The translations under genes were made by a program, and so were the position numbers. Below the pieces are notes generated by a model. That model was not told the origin of the DNA, searched no databases, and saw nothing but the letters and a program-made list of their open reading frames with translations. A stretch of DNA of 49,808 nt from Cyanobacteriota bacterium (GTDB lineage: Bacteria; Cyanobacteriota; Cyanobacteriia; PCC-6307; Cyanobiaceae): contig JAPLIB010000001.1 of assembly GCA_026389335.1 (NCBI GenBank), positions 1 through 49,808 of the forward strand, in the 5' to 3' direction. Of the stretch, positions 1 to 8,865 are shown one piece after another. Each line of letters begins with the position of its first letter. Position 1 is the first letter of the stretch.

Positions 1-98
1 CACCGCGATGGCGTAATGCCTTCTTTACTACCGGATACCTGAGTTCAGCAGCAAGAGCAGCACGGCTTCTTTGACCGCTCGGCGTTGAGCGATCAGGC

Positions 99-1160
99 GT
101 GCATTCGCGCGGCGGTACGTCCCGACCCCTGAATGGGTACATTTTTCCGTTGATCTTTTTGCCCGTCGGCGGCCTGCTTGCCAAGCTCGCATCAAGCCAG
201 GGCATTGCCGCACAAATACTAATCTCGCTTTCAGCTGCCATAACGGGAATCTTGCTATTTGCCACGATGCAAAATTTGGGCATCAAGCCAATTGACTCAT
301 GGCTGCTGGTCGGAGCATTCGCAAGTAGTTCAGCATTCATATTTTGGTGGTCTATCCCGGAAACATTTCCGATCGGATCGTTGACCATGTTGATTCCCCT
401 TTTCCTTCTTTCTCGTGAAGAGCGTAGCCTCAAAGTTTGGACGCTAGCGCTAGCCGGTTCTTTGGCCATCACCACAACTAATTTTAGCGCCGGGATCGCA
501 GCCGCTTTATTTTCAAAGCAAAGGCAAAAAATTTTTAAGATCTCATTTTTTGCCTTGCTGCTGATATTGGTCTTGTCCTTTTTGCAGAAAAGCTATTTAC
601 CCTCTGCAAACTACTTCTTTGACCGTTCAGTGGCAGGAGAAAGACATTTTGTTCCAACCAGCACGGATCCACGAGGCTCACTTCCAGGCAGGGCTCTTGA
701 CTTTGCTGTTTATACGGGCGTCGTCCCAGATAAGCTGATTCGAATGATTCGTCCAACAAACGGAATCCCTGGCATGTTTTTACCGTATTCTCTGAAGATT
801 TTTACCGGCCTTAGCTCCATTCCAGTCCTCTGCTGGATTGCTCTTATTTCAATTGGCTCGATAGAGTTGTTCCGCAATTTCGAACTAAACTTTGCGAAAG
901 CCTTGTTTTCTTTTATTTTAATCCAATTTGCCCTCCACATGTTCTACGGGGACCAGCCATTTTTATATAGCGCCCACTTCCTGCCAGGATTCATTTTACT
1001 GATAAGCCTAGGCTTTCGGCCAAGGGCGGCGCCTAGGGCGCAATTGGCACTGTCTCGGGCCTGCTTAGTCACGTTTATTTTTACTGGCTTTCCGTTGAAT
1101 CTTAATTCTTTCATAAATGCTGCCCATGTTGCCGCCTCATTTTCCGGCAATAGCCAATGA
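99..1160 (+). CDS. 5'-truncated glycosyltransferase-like (GT-C type) multi-span membrane protein
   Basis: About nine hydrophobic segments fill the whole 353-residue product. A stretch near residues 80-90 (SIPETFPIG) resembles the conserved turn of GT-C / ArnT-like integral membrane glycosyltransferases (inference, no fold search done). Proteins of that type normally carry about 100 more N-terminal residues with a first membrane helix and an acidic catalytic loop; these are absent here, so the gene looks 5'-truncated. The only usable start in frame is a GTG at 99 with no ribosome binding site, and the first 12 residues lie in GC-rich sequence while the rest is AT-rich, which puts a junction near base 130. 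The stop overlaps the next gene by 4 bp (ATGA), so the 3' end keeps its original operon context. The function is probably lost or altered. Substrate unknown. Confidence 0.6.
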   Translation: MHSRGGTSRPLNGYIFPLIFLPVGGLLAKLASSQGIAAQILISLSAAITGILLFATMQNLGIKPIDSWLLVGAFASSSAFIFWWSIPETFPIGSLTMLIPLFLLSREERSLKVWTLALAGSLAITTTNFSAGIAAALFSKQRQKIFKISFFALLLILVLSFLQKSYLPSANYFFDRSVAGERHFVPTSTDPRGSLPGRALDFAVYTGVVPDKLIRMIRPTNGIPGMFLPYSLKIFTGLSSIPVLCWIALISIGSIELFRNFELNFAKALFSFILIQFALHMFYGDQPFLYSAHFLPGFILLISLGFRPRAAPRAQLALSRACLVTFIFTGFPLNLNSFINAAHVAASFSGNSQ

Positions 1161-1519
1161 AAATTTCAGACACATTAACCATTCTGATTAGTGTCCTTCT
1201 TTCGGCATCAGCTCAGATGTTCCTCAAGAAGGCAGCCACTTTATCAAGCCTTGGGACCAATTCAATCACAGCCTTTCTTGCCAAAGTAGGCACCTCTCCT
1301 TTTACTTGGCTAGGTCTTTTGATGTTTGGGAGTAGCCTTGCCTTGTGGATCCTCATCCTTGCGAAGCTGCCCGTATCAAAGGCCTATCCCTTTGTTGCTA
1401 TAGGCATTGTCATAACTTCGGCGGCAGGCATCGCCTTTTACGGGGAGTCGATCTCTGCATTGAAACTATTTGCAATTTTATTAATTGCTTCAGGAGTCAG
1501 CCTGCTTGCCGCAACTTGA
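1157..1519 (+). CDS. SMR/EmrE-like small membrane transporter
   Basis: A 120-residue protein with four predicted membrane helices, the size and layout of the small multidrug resistance / ArnE-ArnF part of the drug-metabolite transporter superfamily. The N-terminal helix pattern ending in SAQMFLKKA and the conserved helix-3 motif KLPVSKAYPFVAIG match EmrE-like proteins acting in undecaprenyl-phosphate-sugar flipping. Its ATG overlaps the stop of the preceding membrane glycosyltransferase-like gene, so the two are translationally coupled. That pairing suggests a lipid-linked sugar step in envelope polysaccharide modification (inference). The typical charged residue in helix 1 of true multidrug pumps is not evident, which favours the flippase-like subgroup. 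AT-rich relative to the genes after it. Confidence 0.75.
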   Translation: MKISDTLTILISVLLSASAQMFLKKAATLSSLGTNSITAFLAKVGTSPFTWLGLLMFGSSLALWILILAKLPVSKAYPFVAIGIVITSAAGIAFYGESISALKLFAILLIASGVSLLAAT

Positions 1520-1612
1520 CCTTGTCAATCATCCTTGGGGATCAACCCAGCCATTGCATGTCAAGATAAACCAACCCGGGCAAGCAAGTTTCTTTGTCCA
1601 TTGTGAGTATCA

Positions 1613-2866
1613 ATGAACCGGCCGACGTCCAAGCACGATGGAGCCATGGGCAACGTCAGTCAGTTTGAAGTAATCGCCGTGGTGCCCCCCGGGCTGGAGG
1701 AGCCGGCCGCGGCCGAACTGATCGCCCTCGGCGCCGAAGCCGTACGCCCCCTGCGGCGGGCGGTGGCCCTGCGCACCGACCTGGCCGGCTTCTACCGCCT
1801 GCACCTACAGGCCCGCCTGCCCTTTCGCTTCCTGCGCCAGCTGGCCCGCTTCCCCTGCGCTGATCGCCAGGCCCTGTACCGGGGCGTCCAGGACGCCGCC
1901 GACTGGCCCCGCTGGCTGCCACCGGACACCAGCTTCCGGGTCGATGCCAGCGGCAGCAGCCGGGAGCTGAGCCACAGCCACTACAGCGCCCTGCAGGTCA
2001 AAAACGCCCTGGTGGACTGGCAGCGGCAGCACTGGGGGGAACGTTCCTCCGTCGATCTCGACGATCCGGATCTGAGCCTGCATCTGCACCTCAGTCCCGG
2101 TGGCGGCCCCCGCAATCGCGGCCGGGGTGAGGACGGGGCCATGGCCGTGCTCAGCCTCGATGGCGGCGGCGCCAGCCTGCACCGCCGCGGCTACCGGGCC
2201 GCCATGGGCCTAGCGCCGCTGAAGGAGAACCTCGCCGCCGGTCTGATCGCTCTCACCGGCTGGGATGGCAGTGTGCCCCTGTGCGATCCCCTCTGCGGCT
2301 CCGGCACCCTGTTGATCGAAGCCGCCGCCATGGCCCTGGGCCGGGCCCCGGGCTTCTGGCTGGAGGCAGATGGCCAGAGCCGACCGCGTCCCTTCGCCCT
2401 GCAGCGTTGGCCCGATTTCGACCCGCTCCTGTGGCAGCAGGAGGTGGCCGCCGCCCGGCAGCTGGAGCGCCGCAGCCTGGCCGATGGCACCCCCATGGCA
2501 CCCGTGATCGGCATGGAACGCGATCCGGCGGTCCTGGCCCAGGCCCAGGCCAATGTGGACGCCGCCGGCCTGGCCCCCTGGATCGGGCTGGGCCAGGGGG
2601 ACGCCCGCGACTTCGAGCCACCCGAACAGGCCGGCATCCTGGTCTGCAACCCGCCCTACGGCGAAAGGCTGGGGGAAGGGGAGGATCTTGAGCAGCTCTA
2701 CGCCGATCTGGGCCAGATGCTCAAGCAGCGTTGCGGCGGCTGGACCCTGTGGCTGCTGAGCGGCAATCCCGAACTCACCGGTGCTCTCAAAATGAAGGCC
2801 AGCCGCAAGGTGCCCGTGAGTAATGGTGGCCTTGATTGCCGGTGGTTGAAGTATGAAATCCGCTGA
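1613..2866 (+). CDS. THUMP-domain class I SAM-dependent RNA methyltransferase (RlmL N-terminal type)
   Basis: This 417-residue protein combines an N-terminal ferredoxin-like/THUMP part (about residues 15-190) with a class I methyltransferase domain. Visible motifs are the SAM-binding CDPLCGSGTLLIEAA near residue 224 and the catalytic NPPYGERLG near residue 346, the N-P-P-Y signature of amino-group methyltransferases. The family methylates the exocyclic amine of guanosine in 23S rRNA (m2G2445 in E. coli RlmL); older annotations call it an N6-adenine DNA methylase. The start is uncertain: ATG at 1613 or ATG at 1646, since conservation begins around SQFEVIAVVPPG. The end overlaps the following histidine phosphatase by 14 bp. 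Confidence 0.85.
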   Translation: MNRPTSKHDGAMGNVSQFEVIAVVPPGLEEPAAAELIALGAEAVRPLRRAVALRTDLAGFYRLHLQARLPFRFLRQLARFPCADRQALYRGVQDAADWPRWLPPDTSFRVDASGSSRELSHSHYSALQVKNALVDWQRQHWGERSSVDLDDPDLSLHLHLSPGGGPRNRGRGEDGAMAVLSLDGGGASLHRRGYRAAMGLAPLKENLAAGLIALTGWDGSVPLCDPLCGSGTLLIEAAAMALGRAPGFWLEADGQSRPRPFALQRWPDFDPLLWQQEVAAARQLERRSLADGTPMAPVIGMERDPAVLAQAQANVDAAGLAPWIGLGQGDARDFEPPEQAGILVCNPPYGERLGEGEDLEQLYADLGQMLKQRCGGWTLWLLSGNPELTGALKMKASRKVPVSNGGLDCRWLKYEIR

Positions 2867-4139
2867 AATTTCATCCGTTTTCGCCTTCGCAGTAAAGGCG
2901 TCTGGGCCCGCTCCCACAGGCATCCGGTCGCGAACGCCCAGCTCCCGGCTGCGACCAGGTCTGGGAGTGGTGGCTGCTTCCTGGCTGGCCGGCTTGGCCA
3001 TGGGCGCAGGGCCCCTACAGGCCGCAGCCTTGGCGGCGTCGGCCCTGCAAGTTGGCGCAAGCGCCTCGGTGATGCCCCCCTCAGCCACCAAAGTGAGCGG
3101 CAGCCTTGAGCGGGCCAGTCACCGGACACCAGGCCAGAGAGCGGCTGATGCGGTGACCCCTCAGCCCTTCACCGCTCCAGCAGCGGCAGGGCACCACCAC
3201 ACCAGCCAATCAGCACCGCAGCCAAAGGCAGCTCACCCTATTGCCCCCCAGCCGGCGACCACCAAGCCAGCCTCCCCCCAACCAGCGCCGATCCAGGCAG
3301 CTGCCACTCAGCCCGCCACCGCCAGGAGCACCAGCCCCGACAACAGGCTTTCCGACATCCAGGCACTGATCGGGACCTACTACGGCATGCGGCACGGCGC
3401 AAGCATCCCCTCCTCCCAGCAGCGGGTCTGCAGCTCCATGGCGGCGGGGATCGATCCCCGCAACGGCCTGACCGAGCTCGGTCGCCAGGAGGTGCAACGC
3501 AGTAGTGAGGCCTGGCTACAGGCGAACGCCGCAGCCATCGACCTGGCGCTGCGGCGCGGCCAGCTGCTGATTCTCAGCTCCCCCTTCAGCCGCAGCCGCG
3601 AATCGGCGGAAATGCTGGCCGCCACGATCGAGACTTGGTGGCAGGCCAGCCCCGGCAGCGGTGTCTCTGGCAGCGGTGTCTCTGGCAGCAGTGTCTCTGG
3701 CAACAGTGGTCCTGGGAGCAGTGGTCCTGGGAGCAGTGGCCCTGGGAGCAGTGGCTTCGCCAGCAGCAGCCCGGTGCGGCGCCCGCCGATCCGGATCGAG
3801 CCCGATCTGCGCGAGCGCGACTTCGGCAGCTTCGAGGGCCAGAGCCCGAGCGGGCCGATCTACCGCCGCGTCTGGGACCAGGACGTCCTCGATCCCCACG
3901 GCCAGCCCTGGGGGGTGGAGAGTGCCGCCGCCGTGCAGCGCCGGGCGACGGCCCTGATCCAGCGGCTCGAGCGGCAAAGCCAGGGCCACCCGGAGCGGAT
4001 CGTCGTGCTGGTATCCCACGGGGACACCCTCAAGATCCTCCAGACCGGCTTCCAGAAGCAGATCCCCTCCACCCACCAGAATCCAGCCCAGGTAAAGCCG
4101 TTCCGCACCGCCGAGATTCGCGGCTTCCAGCTGCGTTGA
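2853..4139 (+). CDS. Histidine phosphatase superfamily protein with long N-terminal extension and pentapeptide repeat insert
   Basis: The phosphoglycerate-mutase-like core begins only near residue 175: the phospho-acceptor motif is the RHG near residue 180, followed by SSPFSRSRESAEM, ERDFGSFEG and the second catalytic histidine in VVLVSHGDTLK near residue 387. Together these give the full 2H phosphatase active site; the substrate cannot be read from sequence. The first ~170 residues are Ala/Pro/Gln-rich and not conserved, with a hydrophobic stretch at about residues 33-60 that could be a membrane anchor or late signal sequence. Between SRSRESAEM and the ERDFG motif there is a Ser/Gly/Pro-rich insert made of seven 15-bp units. 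The ATG lies inside the end of the upstream methyltransferase gene, so the two genes are probably co-translated. Confidence 0.8.
   Translation: MKSAEISSVFAFAVKASGPAPTGIRSRTPSSRLRPGLGVVAASWLAGLAMGAGPLQAAALAASALQVGASASVMPPSATKVSGSLERASHRTPGQRAADAVTPQPFTAPAAAGHHHTSQSAPQPKAAHPIAPQPATTKPASPQPAPIQAAATQPATARSTSPDNRLSDIQALIGTYYGMRHGASIPSSQQRVCSSMAAGIDPRNGLTELGRQEVQRSSEAWLQANAAAIDLALRRGQLLILSSPFSRSRESAEMLAATIETWWQASPGSGVSGSGVSGSSVSGNSGPGSSGPGSSGPGSSGFASSSPVRRPPIRIEPDLRERDFGSFEGQSPSGPIYRRVWDQDVLDPHGQPWGVESAAAVQRRATALIQRLERQSQGHPERIVVLVSHGDTLKILQTGFQKQIPSTHQNPAQVKPFRTAEIRGFQLR
3654..3758 (+). repeat. 15-bp in-frame tandem repeat (7 units) in histidine phosphatase gene
   Basis: Seven consecutive 15-bp units run without a break. 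The first three are variants of ggcagcggtgtctct, the fourth is a hybrid, and the last three are variants of gggagcagtggtcct. They encode Gly-Ser-[Gly/Ser]-[Val/Gly]-[Ser/Pro] pentapeptides. The unit length is a multiple of three, so copy-number changes by slippage would keep the frame. The insert falls between conserved catalytic segments and is probably a surface loop. Confidence 0.9.
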
Positions 4140-4198
4140 GCAGGCAGATTTGCCGCCGGAGAAGCGGCCGCAGGGGAGAAGCCTGAGGAGGCCTGACT

Positions 4199-4564
4199 TC
4201 AGGAACGCCCCGTCAGGGCCCGGGTGGTGCGGGCCAGGCCGGCGGTGGTTTCCGGCAGGTAGGGACCCTTGAGCAGCTGGCCGCCGATCCGTAGAAACAG
4301 CCCCGAGAGCACCAGATCGATCGCCGCCACGGCGGCGGCGGCGGCCAGCCAATCCAGGGCAAAGCGCTCATGCAGCCAGAAGAGCAGCACCAGTTGGCTC
4401 GCCACCAGCGCCAGGGTCAGCAGCGTCAGTCCCAGGCCCAGAAAAACGCCACCGCCGATCAGGCGGCGCTTCTCCTTGCTGGCTTCCTGCATGGCGAGGC
4501 GGACGTGCACGTCCATCACCGACGCCATCAGCGCCGTGACCTTGCCGAAGGAGGAGCGACTCAT
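4199..4564 (-). CDS. Phage holin family (Holin-X, superfamily III) small membrane protein
   Basis: The 121-residue protein has an N-terminal amphipathic/charged segment (about residues 1-35, ending EASKEKRR) and two hydrophobic helices at about 37-65 and 72-95. This arrangement is typical of the Phage_holin_3_6 / actinobacterial holin-X family, which occurs outside phages as a housekeeping membrane protein of unknown role. Its ATG overlaps the stop of the DUF883-like gene upstream by 4 bp. The same pairing of a holin-X protein with a membrane-anchored coiled-coil protein is common in bacteria (from memory) and suggests a joint envelope function. No lysis cassette or other phage gene is nearby. 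Confidence 0.7.
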   Translation of the reverse strand: MSRSSFGKVTALMASVMDVHVRLAMQEASKEKRRLIGGGVFLGLGLTLLTLALVASQLVLLFWLHERFALDWLAAAAAVAAIDLVLSGLFLRIGGQLLKGPYLPETTAGLARTTRALTGRS

Positions 4565-5121
4565 GCCGAACGCCGTCCAGAGGAGAGCAACAGCCCCACC
4601 AGCAGCCCCACACCGGCGGCGATGCTGATCGCCAGCAGGGGCTTCTCGCGCACCGGCTTCTCGATCCGCGGCCGCAGGGTGGTGTTGAGCTCGTCGAGCA
4701 GGCCTTCAAGCTGCTCCTCCAGCGGCCGCAGGCCATCGACAACCTGGCCCGCCTGCTCGGTGGTGACCTGCAGCAGATCGAGCAGCTGCTGCCTCACCCC
4801 GGTCGCCGTCAGGCCCGTCTGGCGGCTGATCACCTCAGCGACCGTGTCGAGGCTGCCCCGGGTGGCTTCGAGGGTGTGGCGGGCCACCTCGGGCCATTGG
4901 CGCTGAATCCGCGGCAACAGCGAGTCGAAGCGCTCGCGGAACACCCCCAGCACCGGCGCCGCCACGGTCTGATCGCCGTCTCGGCCTGAAATGTCACGGC
5001 TTCGTGACTCACTGGGTGGCGATTCAAAGCCGAAAGCATCCCTGCCAGGCGAAGCCGGGCTGCCTGGCTCCGCGCCATGCGGGGCTGGGGATGCAGAGGG
5101 GGCGCTGGTCTCCGGGTCCAT
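4561..5121 (-). CDS. DUF883/ElaB-like C-tail-anchored membrane protein
   Basis: The product (186 residues) starts with about 50 Ser/Pro/Ala-rich residues. A helical region (about 60-150) with amphipathic heptad-like spacing follows, then a single C-terminal membrane helix (LLAISIAAGVGLLVGLLLSS) ending in a short basic tail. This tail pattern, glycine-rich helix after a Pro-Arg-rich linker, is that of DUF883 proteins such as E. coli ElaB/YqjD, which sit at the inner membrane and can bind ribosomes. Assignment rests on tail and size only. It is first gene of a two-gene unit with the holin-X protein and is transcribed divergently from smc across 115 bp. Confidence 0.6.
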   Translation of the reverse strand: MDPETSAPSASPAPHGAEPGSPASPGRDAFGFESPPSESRSRDISGRDGDQTVAAPVLGVFRERFDSLLPRIQRQWPEVARHTLEATRGSLDTVAEVISRQTGLTATGVRQQLLDLLQVTTEQAGQVVDGLRPLEEQLEGLLDELNTTLRPRIEKPVREKPLLAISIAAGVGLLVGLLLSSGRRSA

Positions 5122-5236
5122 GGCGTCTGGGCTGGCAGGGCGAGAGATCGGCGCAGCCCCATCCCCTCAACTTAGATAGGGGCCTTGGCAGCGTCACCAG
5201 CTTCGCTAAATTCAATGGGCTCGGCGGGCGGGCCTG

Positions 5237-8200
5237 TTGGTTCACATCAAGCAGGTTTCGTTCAGCCACTTCAAATCCTTCGGTGGATCGATCACCATCC
5301 CGCTTGAAAGCGGCTTCACGGTGGTCACCGGCCCCAACGGCTCCGGCAAGAGCAACATCCTCGATGGGGTGCTCTTCTGCCTGGGCCTGGCCAGCAGCCG
5401 CGGCATGCGGGCCGAACGGCTGCCAGACCTGGTCAACTCCGCCGTGCTGCGTGACGGCAAGGCGGCCGAAACCACCGTCACCGTGCACTTCGACCTGGGT
5501 GACTGGCAGCCCGACGAGGCCGAAGCCGGCCTGGAGGCGCCCCAGGAGGGCCCCTGGATCCAACCGGGCCAGCGGCAATGGAGTGTCAGCCGCCGGCTGC
5601 GGGTGGCACCGGGGGGCACCTACAGCAGCAACTACAGCGCCGATGGCGTGCCCTGCAACCTGCAGCAGCTGCAGACCCAGCTGCGGCGCTTGCGCATCGA
5701 TCCCGACGGCAGCAACGTGGTGATGCAGGGGGATGTGACCCGCATCGTCTCGATGAGCGCCCGCGACCGTCGCGGCATCATCGATGAACTGGCCGGCGTC
5801 GCCCTGTTCGACAGCCGCATCGAGCAGAGCCGCGGCAAGCTCGATGAGGTGCAGGAACGGCAGGAACGCTGCCGCATCGTCGAACAGGAGCTGCTGGTGA
5901 CACGCCAGAAGCTGGAACGCGATTGCGCCAAGGCCCGCAGCTACCAGGAGCTGCGGCAGCGCCTCCACATCGGTCGCCAGCAGGAGCAACTGCTCACCTG
6001 GGAGGCGGCCCGCACGCAATTGGAGCTGGTCCGTGCCCGCCAGGAGGCCCTGGGGGTGCAGCAGGAGCAGGAGCGTCAGGCGATTGCCACAGCGGAACTG
6101 GCGCTGCAGGCCAGCAGCAAGGCCCTCGAGGCCCTGCAGGCGGAAGTGAAGGAGCTCGGCGAAGATCAGCTGCTGGCAGTGCAGAGCGAACTGGCCGGCC
6201 TCGAGGCCGGCGAGCGCGAGCTGGCCCGCCAGGCCGAGAAGCACCAGCTGGATGCGGAGGCCCTGCAGCGCCAGCGCCTGGAGCTGCAACGGCTTCAGGG
6301 AGACCTGCAGCGCCAGCGGCAGGAGCTGGAGGCAGCCGATGACAGCGCCGCCCTCGAGCAGGCCGAACTGGCCTGCCGCAACGCCGAGGCCGCTGTGGAG
6401 CTGTCGCGGCGGCGCCTGGGGGAAGTGGCCGATCGCTCCGGCACCTGGCTCGAAGCCCAGCAACGCCGCAGCCGCGAACGGCAGGAGCTGCAGGAACAGC
6501 TGGGTCCCCTGCTGGCCGAACGGCAGCAGCTGGAGGAGCGGCTGCGCCAGGGCGAAGCCCGCCAGGCCGAACTCAACAGCGAACAGCAGCAGGAGGGCAG
6601 TGCCCACCAGGACGCCGAGCAACGGCTGAAGGTGCTTGCTGGCGAAGAGGAGCAACTGCGGGAATCCCTGCGACGGGAGCAGACCCAGGTGCAGGAGCTG
6701 GCGGAGGCCCTGGCCCTGCAGCAACGCACCCGCAGCCGCCTCGAGCAGGAGCAGACCAGCCTGGAGCGCGATATCGCCCGGCTCGACAGCCGCCGCGAAA
6801 CCCTGCAGGAAAGCCGCGGCACCGGTGCCCTGCGGGTGCTGCTGGAGTCGGGCCTGGAGGGCCTCCACGGGCCGGTGGCCCAGCTGGGAGAGGTGGACGA
6901 ACGCCATCGGATCGCCCTGGAGGTGGCCGCCGGCGGCCGCCTGGCCCAGGTGGTGGTCGAGGACGACCGCATCGCCGCCCGTGCCATCGAGCTGCTCAAG
7001 AGCCGGCGGGCCGGGCGGCTCACCTTTCTGCCGCTCAATAAGATCCGTGGTGGTTCCGGCTCAGCCCCCTCCCAGAGCCGGGGCGCCGCCCTGCAGCGTG
7101 GAAGCGGAGCTGGTGGAGCCGGGGGGACCGGCCTGGTGGGCCGGGCCGTCGATCTGGTGCGCTACGAGCCGGTCTATGGCGAGGTGTTCCGCTACGTCTT
7201 CGGCGACACGCTGGTGTTTGCCGATCTGGCCAGCGCCCGCCAGGAACTGGGCCGCTGCCGGGCGGTGACCCTCGAAGGCGAACTGCTCGAGAAAAGCGGC
7301 GCCATGACCGGCGGCAGCCTGCAGCAGCGCTCGGGCCAGCTGGGCTTTGGCAGCAGCAGTGACAACGACGAGGCCGAACCGTTGCGGCGCCGACTGCTGG
7401 ACCTAGGCGAAAGCCTGCTGGCCTGCCGCCGTCGCGAGGCCGAACTGAGCCAGGCCCTGGAGCAGGCCCGACCGCGACTGCAGGAGCAGCAACGCCGCCA
7501 GGCAGCTGTGGAGGCGGAAGCCAAGGCCGCCCAGCGGGCCCTCGATCCCCAGCTACAGCGCAGCCGCCAGCTGGAAACAAGGCTGCAGCAACTGGGTGTC
7601 CATCAGGCGAGCGATGGCCGCCGGCTGCAGGAGCTAAACGCCATGGGCACCCCGCTGCAGACGGCCCTGTTGGCCCTGGAGCTGGCCGAGGCCGAAGCCA
7701 GCGGCAATGCCGACAGCGCCCATTGGCAAAGCCTGCAGAGCGAGCTGGAAAGCGCCGACCGGGCCCTGAGTGAGGCCCGCCAGAACCGCGACAACCTGCT
7801 GGCCGCCAAACGGGAGCGCGCCCTCAGCAGCGAGCGACTGGGCAGCCAGCTGGAGGGCCTGGGCGGCGATGAACGGCGCCTGGTGCAGGCCGTCAACACC
7901 CTGGTGGCCGAACGGCAACAGTGGAAGGAACGCCAGCAGGCCGACCTGCAACGCCGGCAGGAGCTCGAGGCCCGTCAGAACGAACTCAGCACCCGCTTCG
8001 GCGAACGGCGCCGGGCCCGGGATGCGGCGGAGGCCGAGACAGGGCGTCAACGGCAGGCGCTGCAGCAGCGGCAGTGGGAGTTGCAGCGACTGGGAGAAGA
8101 ACGGCTCGCCCTCGAGGAGGAGCGCCGCAGCCAAACCCTGCGGCTGGAGCAGCTGGAGAAGGAACTGCCAGACCCGCGGCCCGAACTGCCAGAAGAGGTG

Positions 8201-8857
8201 CGCCAAGCCGGCCTGGCCGCCCTGCAGGAGGAGCTGCGCCGCCTGCAGCAGCGGATGGAAGCGCTCGAACCGGTCAACATGCTGGCCCTCGAGGAGCTGG
8301 AACAGCTGGAGATCCGCCTGGCGGAACTGGAGGAACGGCTCGAGGTGCTCAGCAAGGAACGGGAGGAACTGCTGCTGCGCATTGAAACGGTCGCCACCCT
8401 GCGCCAGGAAGCTTTCCTGGAGGCCTTCCGGGCCGTTGATGGCCACTTCCGCACGATCTTCGCCGGCCTCTCCGACGGCGAAGGCCATCTGCAGCTGGAG
8501 AACCCGGAGCAGCCGCTGGAGGGTGGTCTGACCCTGGTGGCCCATCCCAAAGGCAAGGCGGTGCGGCGCCTGGCCTCGATGTCCGGGGGGGAGAAATCGC
8601 TCACCGCCCTCAGCTTCCTGTTTGCCCTGCAGCGCTTCCGACCCTCGCCCTTCTATGCCCTCGACGAGGTCGACAGCTTCCTGGATGGGGTGAACGTGGA
8701 ACGCCTGGCTGCTCTGATCGCCAGCCAGGCCGACGACGCCCAGTTCATGGTGGTGAGCCACCGCCGGCCGATGATCGCCGCCGCCACCCGCACGATCGGC
8801 GTCACCCAGGCGCGCGGCGCCCACACCCAGGTGGTCGGATTGCCGCCGGCGGCCTGA
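5237..8857 (+). CDS. smc: Chromosome segregation protein SMC
   Basis: The 1206-residue product shows the full SMC plan. The Walker A motif GPNGSGKSN is at residues 32-40. Two long Gln/Glu/Leu/Arg-rich coiled-coil arms flank a hinge at about 528-700, which contains the glycine-rich AMTGGSL motif. The C-terminal head has the ABC signature SMSGGEKS near 1114 and Walker B YALDEVDSF near 1142. SMC dimerises through the hinge and, with ScpA/ScpB, compacts and separates replicated chromosomes. A Gly/Ser-rich insertion of about 28 residues lies inside the hinge (about 604-632). The start is a TTG at 5237; the protein there aligns with the family start (MVHIKQ...SHFKSFGG) and no ATG fits. A PRC-barrel gene follows after 8 bp. 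Confidence 0.97.
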   Translation: MVHIKQVSFSHFKSFGGSITIPLESGFTVVTGPNGSGKSNILDGVLFCLGLASSRGMRAERLPDLVNSAVLRDGKAAETTVTVHFDLGDWQPDEAEAGLEAPQEGPWIQPGQRQWSVSRRLRVAPGGTYSSNYSADGVPCNLQQLQTQLRRLRIDPDGSNVVMQGDVTRIVSMSARDRRGIIDELAGVALFDSRIEQSRGKLDEVQERQERCRIVEQELLVTRQKLERDCAKARSYQELRQRLHIGRQQEQLLTWEAARTQLELVRARQEALGVQQEQERQAIATAELALQASSKALEALQAEVKELGEDQLLAVQSELAGLEAGERELARQAEKHQLDAEALQRQRLELQRLQGDLQRQRQELEAADDSAALEQAELACRNAEAAVELSRRRLGEVADRSGTWLEAQQRRSRERQELQEQLGPLLAERQQLEERLRQGEARQAELNSEQQQEGSAHQDAEQRLKVLAGEEEQLRESLRREQTQVQELAEALALQQRTRSRLEQEQTSLERDIARLDSRRETLQESRGTGALRVLLESGLEGLHGPVAQLGEVDERHRIALEVAAGGRLAQVVVEDDRIAARAIELLKSRRAGRLTFLPLNKIRGGSGSAPSQSRGAALQRGSGAGGAGGTGLVGRAVDLVRYEPVYGEVFRYVFGDTLVFADLASARQELGRCRAVTLEGELLEKSGAMTGGSLQQRSGQLGFGSSSDNDEAEPLRRRLLDLGESLLACRRREAELSQALEQARPRLQEQQRRQAAVEAEAKAAQRALDPQLQRSRQLETRLQQLGVHQASDGRRLQELNAMGTPLQTALLALELAEAEASGNADSAHWQSLQSELESADRALSEARQNRDNLLAAKRERALSSERLGSQLEGLGGDERRLVQAVNTLVAERQQWKERQQADLQRRQELEARQNELSTRFGERRRARDAAEAETGRQRQALQQRQWELQRLGEERLALEEERRSQTLRLEQLEKELPDPRPELPEEVRQAGLAALQEELRRLQQRMEALEPVNMLALEELEQLEIRLAELEERLEVLSKEREELLLRIETVATLRQEAFLEAFRAVDGHFRTIFAGLSDGEGHLQLENPEQPLEGGLTLVAHPKGKAVRRLASMSGGEKSLTALSFLFALQRFRPSPFYALDEVDSFLDGVNVERLAALIASQADDAQFMVVSHRRPMIAAATRTIGVTQARGAHTQVVGLPPAA

Positions 8858-8865
8858 CTGCCGGG

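Noticed and set aside
1-98. Short GC-rich frame fragment at the left edge
   Set aside because: A reading such as GFFDRSALSDQACIRAAV is too short to assign and has no start within the window.
4199-5121. Holin-X gene as evidence of a prophage
   Set aside because: No other phage gene is nearby; holin-X family proteins are common chromosomal membrane proteins.
5024-6907. A 627-codon open frame on the minus strand antisense to smc
   Set aside because: It mirrors the coiled-coil coding of SMC (Gln/Leu-rich product) in a high-GC gene, and the plus-strand protein is unmistakable.
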